Source of the DNA: Conus ventricosus
Lineage: Eukaryota > Mollusca > Gastropoda > Neogastropoda > Conidae
Assembly (NCBI GenBank): GCA_018398815.1
Contig: CM031622.1
Location: forward strand, 18,173,914 to 18,237,913
Length of the DNA: 64,000 bases
Direction of reading: 5' to 3'
Below, in pieces: positions 43,504 through 55,194 of this stretch. Under the pieces are notes generated by a model. That model worked only from the letters and a program-made list of their open reading frames with translations. It had not been told where the DNA came from and did no database searches. A program made the translations under genes and the position numbers. How positions within the stretch are numbered: the first letter of the stretch is position 1; every line of letters begins with the position of its first letter.

Positions 43504-44416
43504 AAATATCGTGTTAGACTAAAAGCATGGGATTCATTGAGATCTGGTCCTTCAAAACAATACCAATAACAGGAAAGAAAAAAACACTCTCTTCCTCTTT
43601 CCCGTTGCATAATTCTCCTTGTAGGTGTACAAGCGGCGGGGCCAACAGACATATACAATGCTGCTACTCTCTTCTGAATTGTTGTACTCAATGGGCATAA
43701 CGGCCCCTGTCCTCCTGATCAGAATAAACTCTTCAGAGGAGCAAAAAAGTGTAAATGTTTGTTCTTTACATCATTTCTGATTTTGAAAAAAAAAAAAAAA
43801 AATATTGGAAAGGGCTTCCCATAGCTGGTTTACTTACAACTCCCTGAAATTGTCACTCTAGGATTTTATTAAGTCTAGTCATGAGATTTTGTGCATGTTG
43901 ACGATGTCTGCTTGGGCTACAACTGACTTTGTAGTAGTAGTAGTAATAGTAATAGTAATGTAGGACGTAATCAATTACATATGCCGTTAAGCCTTTCAAT
44001 GTCCCCTCGTGTTATTATACTTTTATGACAGGTTGAAAATGCATGCAATATAAATTTTCCTTCTTATTCATCAAAGCTTCTAAACTGTACTTTAAATTTC
44101 AAGTCTTCAATCCAGCAAATTCTTAAAAACATTAGTATTTTTAGCAAATTTAAGTGCAGTTGGCAAACTGTTCCAGTTAGTAATAACTCTGTTACTGAAC
44201 TTGAATCTCCCCATATTAGTATGAAACTGCTTAACAAATATTTTGCCTTCCGAATTTCTTGTTCTATCTGTTTTATAACAGCCTCAAAAAATAATCCCAC
44301 TGTATGTCCGTTTGCTTGTGAAATATTTTGAACACTTCAATCAAATCCCCTCTAATACGTCTACTTTTAAAGAGTACAAATTTAAGTAATTTAATCTATC
44401 TGTATAAGACATCTTT
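41763..44416. repeat. Tandem duplication, copy 2 (2.65 kb)
   Basis: Second copy of the unit at 39131-41730, with shared landmarks such as ATAGCGCCCTCAATTGGCAT (39510 and 42120) and the GTA array (43930-43960). The CA tract is longer here (43457-43500). Confidence 0.85.
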
Positions 44417-44508
44417 GTACATTCTTGCAAGATTTAGTAGCTCTTCTCTGTACTCTTTCGTTGCATTGACTGTCTTTTCAGTGTGGGTACCATTATCCAT
44501 TTCGAGAT
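44050..44508 (-). pseudogene. LINE RT C-terminal fragment, copy 2
   Basis: Minus-strand reading continues further upstream than in copy 1: TRGD/RIRGDLIEVFK-type sequence and NATKEYREELLNLA near 44400-44470, typical of the end of CR1/L2-like RTs. Cut by the assembly gap. Confidence 0.55.
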
Positions 44509-44608
44509 NNNNNNNNNNNNNNNNNNNNNNNNNNNNNNNNNNNNNNNNNNNNNNNNNNNNNNNNNNNNNNNNNNNNNNNNNNNNNNNNNNNNNNNNNNNN
44601 NNNNNNNN
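44509..44608. other. Assembly gap (100 N)
   Basis: Exactly 100 N bases. Confidence 0.99.
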
Positions 44609-46075
44609 TTTTTTTGGGGGTAAAACAAAAGGGTTTTCCCCCCCTTCAACTTGAAAAAATTTTTTTAAAAAAGTAAAAGTTCGGGATGTAAAGGGTTCGG
44701 CCCTAGGGCCCTCCAAAGCTGACCGCAAATCCGACAGAACCAGAAGCCCTCTTCAAAGAAGTAGATTATCTTCAAAGCCAGAACCAGGAGTGTTCAGCAA
44801 ATAGAAAAGATCTGAATTTTAAATTTTCCCAACAGTATTGAGAAGGAGCCCGGGCAGTAGGCTGACGGGCCACCCCACCTCAATTGGGAAACCCTCGTGA
44901 AAACTTTTTGATAGGAGGGGAAAATTTTGGAACAGGGGTCACAAAAATGCTTGTAGCCAGGAGCTGGTAACTCTTGCAAAAAGCTGCAAGATCGAAGCAA
45001 ATCTCTGGTTTTAAAAAGGGCCCCACGGGGGTTTGACCCGGAAACTTGGGAAAAAATCGGAAAACTACCCCCGGGTCTAGACCTCATTCGCACGTGGGCT
45101 GCTTTCGAAGCCCAAACGGGGGTAATTTGGGGTTTGTTTAAAATTATTTTGGGGAACGGGGGTCAAAGAAAAGTCATAGGAGGGTTTTTGGTTCTGAGAA
45201 CAGTCGGAATAATAATTAAAAAGGGTTTCACCCTGCGGTTGGACAGTGAAGGTTACCTGCCTCTCGTACGGTGTACACGGGGGGTGGTGCGGAACGCTCC
45301 AAGACAAAACGAACCCTTGATGGTGGATAGGGCCAAAGATTTTGGGAAAGTGATCTTGCAGACCCGTAAAAAGCAAAACGTAGCCCGTTGGAACGGCCCA
45401 AGGCTTTGTAGAGTGCACAAAGTTTTCTTATCAGCCCCCGTCGTGTGCGTACGACCCCAGATATTCAGTGCTTTCTTATATTGTATAAAAGGTTCTGTAT
45501 GAAACATTGGTAGGTGGAATTTAAAACAACCTCTGTTTTTATTTGTTTTTTTTTTTTTTTTTTTTTTTTCTTTTGCCCCAACCTCTGTCCCACCCGGAGG
45601 CAATGCACCCATGGTCTTTCGACACCACCCACAGCCAAATCGGTGGCCCCGCCGCAGCCCCGGCCCCAGCAACCCAAGGGAGCGTCAATGTAAAGTCGTC
45701 AAGAGGCAACCCACCGAAGGAGACATGCACTGCTGCCGAGTCATTTCAGTAGTGTTCAGGGCGCCTGTTCTGATCTAAAATATGCAAACACCCTCAAAGC
45801 CCCCTATGAAACAAAAATTGCTTAGTCGGGAGAGCGTGAGTGAGCTCCCCCTCGGGGGGCCCCACCAGCCGCCAAACGACCCCCCAAGAATTTGCGATCC
45901 CGGTGCCCCCCAACAACCAAAACCCAAGGCCCACGGGGGAGAGGAATGGAAGAAAATTGGGGTACCCAGAGACAGGCATAAGGGCCAAAAGGGTTTTGAA
46001 CTTTTTTTATGCTGTTGAGAGAAGAGGTTTATTAAGATGTGCAAAGGGATTTCCATTTCGGTCTGGCTACTGAAA
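44609..46075. other. Anomalous, apparently low-quality sequence
   Basis: After the gap the texture changes: G, C and T runs of 4-8 bases are unusually frequent (TTTTTTGGGGG, CCCCCCTT) and no frame stays open. A 27-base T run lies at 45545-45571. Scraps such as RWNGPRLCRVHKVF (plus, 45390) are not recognised. It reads like poorly polished sequence. Confidence 0.4.
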
Positions 46076-46149
46076 GGGCTGTACTCAAAGTTCCCTTTAT
46101 TGTATATTCCGTAAAACCGGCCCCCGAGGATACAGCACCTGCGTGTTGG

Positions 46150-46345
46150 TCGGGAAAATTTTGAGAACATTCAAAAAAGATCCTTAAGTGATAAACTTGA
46201 CTGTGGGGGTCCCAGTTCCCAAATTGAGTCCGAGAAAACTCAATTGGGTGGGCCCGTCGGGGCAGAAAAATCCCAATGACTCTAGGGGAAATCGAACCAG
46301 CGACCCCCACCCAGGGTCCGCGACGTAACCACTTTGCCACGGGGG
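46150..46345 (-). mobile_element. tRNA-derived SINE
   Basis: The minus strand has a pol III-type head: A box TGGCAAAGTGGTTACG (46339-46324) and B box GGTTCGATTTCCC (46298-46286), 25 bp apart, starting with CCCCCGTGGC. It lacks a tRNA 3' acceptor stem and continues into unrelated body sequence, so it is a SINE, not a tRNA gene. The body's end is uncertain. Confidence 0.6.
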
Positions 46346-49300
46346 TTAAATTTTTTTGGTTTGTTGTAGAAATTGTATAGTGACATAAAAGTGAAAAATC
46401 TGGTTTTTTTAAAAACTGTTTACAAAATAAAATGTTGAAAAATAGGTTGAATGGTGATAAGAATTATCCCTTTTTTTCTGCTTATTCCCATCCCCACCCT
46501 TTTTTAAAATGTGTCCCCTGTTTATGTTATTTACTTATATACATTTGTTGCCATTGTTTTTTTTTTTTTTTGTTTTTAATTAAAACTCCCTTACCTCGTT
46601 CGCATGCAATGCAGCCCTTTTTCTTTTTTTCCCTTTCTCTTTTTTAGGGAAAAAAACATTTTTGATTTTAGGTTTGTGAAAGGAAGAGAAAATTTGTTTT
46701 GTGTGTGATTGTTTTAAATTGTATTTTCCCTTTTGTAGATAGTTTAATGAACATCTGACCAGACTTTGTAAAATTTTATGAACTCTCGGTGAAGACATTT
46801 GTTTTTTTGATGATCATTTATTTCAAAACGGGGTTTGCGCAAAGGGCACCCCCCTGCGTTTCTTCCCCCCATAAGGAAAACCGGGTACCTAATACAGTTT
46901 TAAGCAAATGCATGAGTCACCCACAGGAATCTTCCTGACTGCCAAACCCCGGGTTTCCAAAAGTGGGGTGGAAAGAATGCAAGAAATAAATGAAGTGGGA
47001 ATGCAAAACCAGCCCTCCCAAACTGGCTCCACATTATACATTTGTGAAATTCCACAAATCCGATAAAAAATCCCGTGTATTGAGGCGACACTTGGATGAC
47101 AAACAAAAAAAAAAGGAAAATAATATTTTAAAACATGTACCAGAATGCCCACCCCAAAATCTTACTATCAGGAAAGATGTTTAAAAATCAGGAACAAAAT
47201 TGAAAATTTCAAAAAATTTTTCAGAAAATCAACCCTTTCCCTTTTTTTGGGGGCCATCCTTCTTGCACACTCGCTTCGCAGTCTTGATGTAGCCATGGCT
47301 TTGAAAACCCGGTCCATTGGTATGTTTCGTCGCGGAATTTTCGGTGGATGGCCAGCACTTCAATTCAAGGTCCAAACCCTCTCCGGTTTGTCCTCTGTGA
47401 AAAAATTTTTCCATCGTTTTATTTGTTTTCTTTTTTTTTTTTTTTTTTTCCGGAACAGGATCCCGACCCTAAAGTTGGGGAAAAAACTTCGATTTGATGT
47501 TTTTCCGTAACAAATACAGCTTTTCCGTGACCATAGGCAAGTCGCATTCAAATCGGTAATGAAAAAAGATTTAATTTCAAATTTTGTTTTTGAAACATTA
47601 TTAATTTTTTTCAATGGCCCTTCGAGGGCCTGCTTATTGCATAAAATACAAGGAGGTGTACCCACCCACAGCAGTTTTTACCAATTATAAGGGATAAGCG
47701 AACCCTAATGTTTTTTAAATTCCTACCTTTTTATCCCCCCCCCCCCCCCCCCCTAAACTAAAACAAAATAAAATTATAATAGGATCTTAGAACAGTAGTA
47801 TTACTCTGCAGAGAATAAACATTAGTACCATGCTGTCTGGGGTGTGAGGCTCTTGTTTACACTGAAATTGAAGCCCAGAAAGCAGTCAAACAGAATGCAA
47901 GTTGTGCACGATGTAGTGGATGACAACAACATGAGCCAACAAAGGAAAAGTTCAGAAAAGGGAAGGAGTTGAAAAACAATGCTGATTTGCATTATGTTTA
48001 TAATGCCAGAAGTGCTCTGGATGAGGGTTTGGTGTAATTTGATGAAAAGGGAAATGTTTTTTTTCCAGGAATGGATGAATATATCTCACATTTGTGACAT
48101 TATCTGAGGTAAGGAAATGTTGCTTATAGGCCGGGCTGACCGCAAAGGTATATCTGAGCATGTGATGTTGACAATGCGGGGAGAAACTGACTTGAACTGC
48201 AGGTAAAAGATGAAGAGACAGGCTAACAAGAAAGACGTTTCACAATCCATATATCCTGTCATCTTTAAAATATGTGCAATGCAAGACTTTCATTTCCCTT
48301 TATTAGATACATCTTTCATACCTAATAAAAGTAAAAACAGAACTAAAACCAAAAACCCAAAAAAAAAAACAAAACACACAACAAAGCCTCATGAATTTTT
48401 AAAATGTGTATATCCATTTTATGCAATTTCCAGGGGCAAGGCCTGCTGTTCATTAGTTCACAATATCAAAACAGGCAAATTAACACTTTAAAAAAGTTAT
48501 TCTTTGCTGAATCGGGGGGGGGGGGGGGGGGGGGGGGGGAACTCATCACCCGCACTCTGGAAGAATTTTCCTCTTGGATAGTTTGTGTGCTGATCCTTTC
48601 TAACTCTGTGACCCTGTACCTGCCTAGGCCAAATGATGGAAGCTTTAACAATTATTGACCTGTGTTCACTGTTTGAAAATGACCTGGCTACAGAAGGTGA
48701 GGTGAGGAGGGGGGGGGGGGGGTCAAAGGGAGCTTTCAGCTAGGTGACCAACTTGCAGGCGATCCTATCCAAGTTTATCTTTTATTCCTAGATCTAAACT
48801 TGGCAAACCTTTTAGAAACACTTCCCCTTCATGTTAATTATTCCAATCCAATGTTGACACACTGTCTATAGATGTCTTGACACAGTCCTGGCTTTTACCT
48901 GCTGACTGATGCCCAACATCCCAGGTGCTGAGCGGATGTCATAAAAGTTACAGATAGTCCTGGTAATGCTGAAGTTGGGTTTTTGATAATTGAAATGGGA
49001 ATCTGTTTACTGAACATTAGGTCAGTAGGACAGTATGATTATGCTAAAGTCAGGTTTTGATTCCACTGATATGGGAAGCTTTTTACTGAACACATGTCAA
49101 TCATTTTCCATTGTTTAGACTTGGAAATCCTCTGAACCTGAGAAAAACTGCGGCCTGGAATGGATATGTTGGAAAACGGTTTAGAAACTATTGGCACCTT
49201 TGCCACATTTTTCATGGCTTGCATTTCTGGCCTGAGCCTGTAAAGTGGTAACACTGGAGTTGGAAAGACTGGCAGACATTTTTTCCAGGCTTTAAAACTG

Positions 49301-49480
49301 TTACAGCAGAAAATTATTGCGGGGCCAGAAAGGTGATTGTCTGCTGTTGTTTTTTCCTTCGCTGGATTTCGCCCAAGTCTTGAAAGTGGCACCCATACTT
49401 GTGCGAAATATTAACATCTCTGGTCTCATCTAAAACAGAAGTCATGACCTCTTCAGGATGACTTTCTTCAAGCTGAACAT
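46346..49480. other. No gene seen; homopolymer-rich
   Basis: T, A and C runs (46558-46571, 47430-47449, 47738-47753), poly(G) at 48514-48539 and 48710-48722. Low-quality texture continues to about 47750, then normal AT-rich sequence. A minus ORF at 49392-49039 (117 codons, containing PALPLYRLRPEMQAM-like text) may be a scrap of the zinc-finger locus but has no domain. Confidence 0.4.
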
Positions 49481-49489
49481 TCTCAGTGC

Positions 49490-49735
49490 GGTATACAAAC
49501 AGAGACCGTTCCCTTTCATTCCTTAAGCTAAGTCATTACGGAACATTCTTCAGCACTGAATAACAACGAATGACCTTCCCTTTCATTTCTTGAAGGCTCA
49601 AGTCATGTAGGAACATTCTCAGCACTGAATAACAAGAGTGACTGTCCCTTTCATTCCTTAAGCTCAAGTCATGTATGACAGTCTCAGCACTGAATTACAG
49701 AGAGCGACCGTCCGTTCATTCCTTAAGTTCATGTC
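49490..49735. repeat. ~66-bp minisatellite, about 3.7 units
   Basis: Repeated phrase GACCGTTCCCTTTCATTCCT ... TTCTCAGCACTGAATAACAA with units beginning near 49502, 49569, 49636 and 49702. Confidence 0.85.
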
Positions 49736-49774
49736 TTGGTAAATGGACACATCTAATTCAGCAGGGATTACAGG

Positions 49775-50640
49775 TTATGCCATGGGCAAGGTTAACTGAT
49801 GTAATCTCTGAATATGTTTCTTCAGGTCACATGACAGGCGGAAAGCCGAGGGACAGTTGTGGACAGGCATGTGGTTTTTCTCCTGTGTGGTCATGGGCGG
49901 TGGCTCTTCAGGGTGCCGAACAGGACGAAGGATTTGCCACAGTCTGTGCAAGCATAGGGCTTTTTCTCCTGTGTGGGTCCTCTTGTGATCTGTAAAGTAA
50001 CTCCTCACAGAGAAAGCTGCCCCGCCACATATCACAGGATAGGTTTTCCCTGTTTGGATCCTCTGGTGTCTTTTCAAAGGATCTGCTTTGGAGAAAGCCG
50101 AGTCACACACTTTCACAGACTTAGGGCTTGTACACACGCATGGCACTGACCTGATGTGCATCCGCAAGGGAACTCGGACTGGTTTGAATCCCATTCACAG
50201 TGCGGACACTTGACGGCTCTCTCCTGTGTGGATCATCTTGTGTCTCTTCAGGTTGTTATAACAGCGTAAAAACCCCTTCTTGCCAACTATCACACACAAA
50301 TGACTTAGGACTGGTGTGTGTCAGTTGGTGTCTTTCAAGTTTCCAGCGTTGGTTGAAAGGCTTATCACACTGGTCACATGGGAAAAGATTTAAGCGAGAG
50401 GTAGTGTGTCAACTGGTGTGTCCTCAATCCTCAGATTCCAGCAAAAGCCTGGTAGCCACACATCACACACAAAGGTTTGACTCCAGCATGTATCAGTTTG
50501 TGTCTTCTTCATGGCACTGGCCGGAGTGAAGGTCTTGTTGCAACATCACACCAAAGGGTTCGATACCAGCATGAATCAAAACTGTGCTATTTTTCAAACT
50601 GACCCGCCTAGTAACAACCTTACCACATGTATACCAAACA
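49775..50640 (-). pseudogene. C2H2 zinc-finger protein (frame-broken array)
   Basis: The minus strand encodes a tandem C2H2 array over several frames. Readable parts are FPCDQCDKPFNQRWKLERHQ (50390-50330), FLRCYNNLKRHKMIHTGE (50280-50215), FSKADPLKRHQRIQTG (50100-50055), FSVRSYFTDHKRTHTGEK (50015-49960) and FRLSCDLKKHIQRLH (49845-49800). HTGE linkers and the CxxC...HxxxH layout show about seven fingers. Breaks occur at least four times, so this is either a decayed gene or a real one with assembly errors. C2H2 arrays usually bind DNA. The neighbouring frame 50824-50594 (LPATFTPEGCDLVIVQPE) could be its N-terminal part. Confidence 0.65.
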
Positions 50641-50777
50641 GGCTGCCTTTCTTCACCTGCTCTGTTTCTTTTCCACTCTGTTGTCCTTTTGCCTTCCATT
50701 CTCTCCGACTTTTATGCCATTCAAGGATATCGAACCTTGCCCCCACTTCAGGCTGTACAATCACCAAATCACAACCC

Positions 50778-51040
50778 TCAGGTGTGAAGGTTGCAGGTAA
50801 GGCAGCATACAGTTCTCTCACCATGGTGGATGCATAGCAGTTCCCAAAATGCTAGGGAGCATAAAGGATGACAGAGCAATGCTGACAAACAAGTTGAGAG
50901 TTCCAAGACCAGCAGGGTGCCAGCTGTTACAGTTAGACATGGACTGTTACTGGCAGCCGACAGCTGATGACTCTCCTGTGGTTCCTCTTTTTTGACCAAG
51001 GTTGTTCCAGTTTCTGTCCAAAGGAAAGGATACAAATTCA
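50778..51040 (-). CDS. Possible 5' exon of the zinc-finger gene
   Basis: The minus frame has TETGTTLVKKEEPQESHQLS, a charged segment of the kind found upstream of C2H2 arrays (KxEEPQE resembles a sumoylation-type site). Exon limits are unclear and the downstream half looks non-coding. Confidence 0.3.
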
Positions 51041-51204
51041 ACAGTCATGTTTATAGATCTTTCGATGGGTTGTGTGTATTATGGTGCGAGTGTGCATTCA
51101 CGTACATACACCTGCAAAATCAGAGCATTTACTAAGATGTGTTGCTCATAAGCCAGCCGACGCAAAGGGCCCATCAGGTCTGTATGCATTACATGTGCAT
51201 GTGT

Positions 51205-51271
51205 TCATGTGTGTGTGTGTGTGCGTGTGTGTGTGTGTGTGTTGTGTGTGGGTGTGTGTGGTGTGTGTGTG

Positions 51272-51306
<35 letters not shown>
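51205..51306. repeat. (GT)n microsatellite with variants
   Basis: About 95 bp of GT repeat with single-base interruptions. Confidence 0.95.
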
Positions 51307-52680
51307 GTACATACAGTGAATGCACAGGCATCCTCGTCTGTGCTTGTAACGTTAAAAAAAACAAACTTCAAATGTGTATAAGAGTTTCCAAAACAACAGC
51401 CAGGGGCACAAAAATAAAACAACAAAATGTCTGTCATGTTCAGCTTGTGCAGAATCAAAAGTTCATTGATCTGAACATACATCATGAGACACTGTAGACC
51501 TATTTTCAATCAGTGCAGAACTGAATGTTTCTGGGAATTATACAAGTGTAATGTCTACTCCATCCTTATCCAAAGATATCACGTCTACATAACAAAAAAT
51601 TTTCTATCAATGTGTTTTGTTAGTCCAGTGTACGTAAACCAACTCAGAGCCCTATCAGGCCTGTGCACCTCATTAAAAAATAGAAAATGAAGTCATCCCC
51701 ACACTACCCAATAAATTCAAGGTCTTACAACACAACTATTACATACATGCATTCAAAAACAAGTCAATTGCAACACTGAAATCCGAACGACGGACTAAAC
51801 TAGAAGCATGTTGAGCATGCTTGCCATCTGTTCCAGATGTGTCTAGGAGACACCAGAGCCGAAGACCATTTTCTCGATCTTAACTTGAAAAGGATACAAG
51901 TTTCGGTCATAACATACTATGGCACAACTATGAAGCATCAGCACACCCTCACCTGGAACATCTCTGATGCCCTTACCTTTATAACAAACACTGGTCCTGT
52001 CTTCAGTCAATGCCAGTCCTGATTAATGCACCCAACAGGACATCTATACACCAATTACATGTATGATCTCCCCAACATACAGTGTATCTGCTCACAGGAT
52101 GCTCTTCTTTCCAGCTTCAATGCAGAGCCGACAGACTCAGAGCTGGTCTTGCTCCTTAGACTTAATTTCTATGGATCACAGAATGCCAAACTCCAAAAAC
52201 ATTTGCTTAAGTAAAAAAAAAATTAAGCTAAAAAAATCTCACATAAAATATGGCTGCCATCAGCATGAGCACATCAGTCAAGTCCACAACTGACTGATTT
52301 CAGGGAAGAGGGACACAACTGCTAACAATAGTAACAATCCATGTGAAATTAAGGTGAAATAATGTGGGAAAAGCCCAAGGGGAAGGAGGCAGGCTTCAGA
52401 AAGGAAGAGGCTAACTGTGCATCTTCCTTCCCCGCTCCCTACTATCTTTCTTTTCAAACACTGTTGTTGCCAATCATCATGTGTCAATAATTTCATAATG
52501 TCACCCACTTACTTCAAACTGATTAAGTTCAGAAGATAATTCATCTTTCCTTTTTTTTTTTGTTTGTTTTGGTGACAAGAAAATGAGGGAAAACGATCTT
52601 TTTTTTTTCTACAGACATCCATGAGGAACATGTATCCACGAGAAAAAAAAAGCAGAAATCTGCCACATGCACCAAACACT
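51307..52680. other. No gene seen
   Basis: AT-rich sequence with short unconvincing ORFs (for example 51837-52022, plus). No splice-bounded exon, domain or repeat family recognised. Confidence 0.45.
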
Positions 52681-52689
52681 ACACCACAC

Positions 52690-53090
52690 ACAAACACACA
52701 CACACACACACACACAACACACACTCACACACACACACACACACCACACACCAAGGACACTGGTATCCTTACAAGTGTTGTCTTGTCACTGGATAGCACC
52801 CAGGGTACCTCACCACTGCCATGTTCTGAAGACATGCCCACACTTCCGTCATTATTACCCACACTCCCTCCCTGTCCTAATCTATTCACTCCAGTCTTTG
52901 ACTCTATTAAAAGAATGTGTCAGGCAAATTATTCCACTTCACTGCCAGGTGGATGGAGACAGTTACCTCAGCTGTCAATGCTTTCCTAAATTCGCGTCTT
53001 GCCAACGAGAATGCTGGAAATATTACCCATCAACATGTGTTCTAACACACACACACACAACACACACACACACACTACACACCAACAACA
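52690..53090. repeat. Two (CA)n arrays
   Basis: Interrupted CA arrays at 52690-52755 and 53046-53090, with ordinary sequence between. Confidence 0.9.
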
Positions 53091-53169
53091 CACAAAATCA
53101 GATTCTTCCCCAGCCCTTATGATCAGATCAGTCGCAGTTCTGACTGCTGCATTAAGTCGTTTGAGTCAA

Positions 53170-53600
53170 AGTCTTCAATAGCGTGAGACGGAAAAAGCTG
53201 AAGTAAACAATTGTTGGCTGGGTCTGTTTACTGTTAGCGGTCTTGTGTCCGACCAAAGAATGTACGGCCTACGGAACGACGCTGGAGTGTCAGGAGATAA
53301 AAAGTCTCGCGCTAGTACTTGAAAGCATGGAGAATAGCGAAACTCACCCTGCTTTGGTGTCTGTATCGCGCCTATAGCTGACCCATATTTACAACAACGG
53401 ACTGCCTCAGCAAGCCTGGTACACCGAGAAAGCGGAATTGTCTTTGCCACAACACGCTGTGAGCTTATTGTCGAGGCCGGAACGAAAGTATCTGTTCCGA
53501 TGCGCTTGAATTCTTCACATACACAAAACCACATACGCGTGCGCGCACGCTTTTTGTGCGCGCGCGCGGCAGCGCGGGGGGGGGGACCCCAACACACACA
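53170..53600. promoter_or_regulatory. CpG-rich segment, possible promoter
   Basis: CpG density is well above the surrounding DNA (for example GTATCGCGCCTATAGC and GAGGCCGGAACGAAAG). It ends in alternating purine-pyrimidine GC sequence with inverted symmetry (53534-53577) and a G run. It could be the 5' end of the minus-strand zinc-finger gene 2-3 kb away, but no exon is visible. Confidence 0.35.
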
Positions 53601-53818
53601 CACACACACTGCGCACAGCATGGCACACTTCGCAATTTGTACATAAAAGCAGAAAGTTACCGTCAATACCCTCATTATGTTTATTATATTACAGATGTGG
53701 GATTTAGGTATGAACCTTTTAACAGCCCTGACTAATGGAAAACACAACCACAACAAAAACAAGACCAGCGCTTGACGAAAAACTGCTGCAACCCCAAAGT
53801 TCGAGTGTGTGTGTGTGT

Positions 53819-53857
<39 letters not shown>

Positions 53858-54420
53858 GTGTGTGTGTGCGCGCGCGTGTGTGTCTGTGAGAGAGAGAGAG
53901 ATGGAGAGGAGAGGAGTAGAGAGAGAGAGAGGAGAACGAGAAAGAGAGTGAGAGAGGAATGGTTGAGGTAAAATGCCTACCAGGACACTGCACGCAAATT
54001 TACCACTTATCAAATCAATAGGGAAGAAAAGAAAATTGCACAGTGTAACCGGCGCGCATGCAAAAACTGAGAGAGAGAGATAGTGAGAGAGACAGAGGTA
54101 ATGAGAGAGAGAGAGTGTGACCTAGAGGGAGAGAGGGAGGGAGAGATTGGGGTGGGGGGAGGATGACTGTTTGAGAATAACATACAATAAAGAAAACAGC
54201 ATTGCACGGATACCTTTGTACACACAAATCAATAAAAGCATGACAGAGAGGAGAGAGAGAGGGGAGGAGAGTGGAGGTGGGAGGAGGGACAGATTATTAA
54301 TACATATTTGAAGAAACTTGGACATGCACAGATATCTTTGTACATACAAATCAATAAAAGCATGATCAGAAGAACACTGTTTCACATGGACAATGGCTTG
54401 CACTCATAACTGAAACTCAA

Positions 54421-54459
<39 letters not shown>

Positions 54460-54511
54460 GCTCTCTCACAGTGACACACACACACACACACACACTCTCT
54501 CTCTCTCTTCT

Positions 54512-54551
<40 letters not shown>

Positions 54552-55149
54552 ACCACCAGACACATCCCACACACCACACTAAAAATTACATATACACGGC
54601 CACACGGCATAAGGAGTCCGAGGCGCGAGAGAGAGAGAGTGAGAGAGAGAGAGAGAGGAGAGATGAGAGAGAGAGAGAGAGGAGAGAGGAAACTGAACTG
54701 AAACTGACGTGCTGCATGACTTCACAAGAACAAAATCAGATATCACACACAACACACACACACACACCCATCACCACACACAACACACCATATTCACGGC
54801 ACACGAGACTGAGGTGGGTCAGGGGGGGAGGGGGGAGAGAGGTGGAGAGACAGAGAGAGAGAGAGGGTTGGGGGGAAGAGAAGAGAGAGAGATGAGAGGC
54901 AGACGGAGAGAGGAGAGGAGATCTGAGAGAGAGAGAAGAGAGAGAGAAGCTGAATTGAAAACGGACGTGCATCATTGACTTACAGAACAAAACAGGATCA
55001 CACACACACACACTCACACTCACAACACCCACACTGACTCACACACACGCACACACCACACACACACACTAAACACTTCACACACACACACACACACACA
55101 CCATACAAACACACACACACACACTAAAAAGCACACACACACACACAAA

Positions 55150-55181
<32 letters not shown>

Positions 55182-55190
55182 CACCCCACA
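53590..55190. repeat. Dense compound microsatellite field
   Basis: In order: (CA)n 53592-53610; (GT)n then (GA)n 53804-53955; GA-rich 54068-54290; (CT)n(CA)n twice, 54420-54550; GA-rich 54626-54690; CA 54742-54790; G/GA-rich 54815-54950; CA arrays 54998-55145; and (GCAC)n 55149-55183. Two diverged copies of a phrase TTTGTACACACAAATCAATAAAAGCATGA-like sequence occur at 54214 and 54338. Confidence 0.9.
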
Positions 55191-55194
55191 CACC

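Noticed and set aside
45253..45672. 139-codon minus ORF with a lysine run
   Set aside because: The lysine run is a 27-base T tract and the stretch lies in the low-quality region; no domain.
46276..46345. tRNA gene on the minus strand
   Set aside because: A and B boxes are present but the acceptor stem does not close and the anticodon arm is not convincing. It is a SINE head.
53175..53993. 272-codon minus ORF
   Set aside because: Half of it is CA and GA repeat translation; the rest crosses a CpG-rich region without protein-like conservation.
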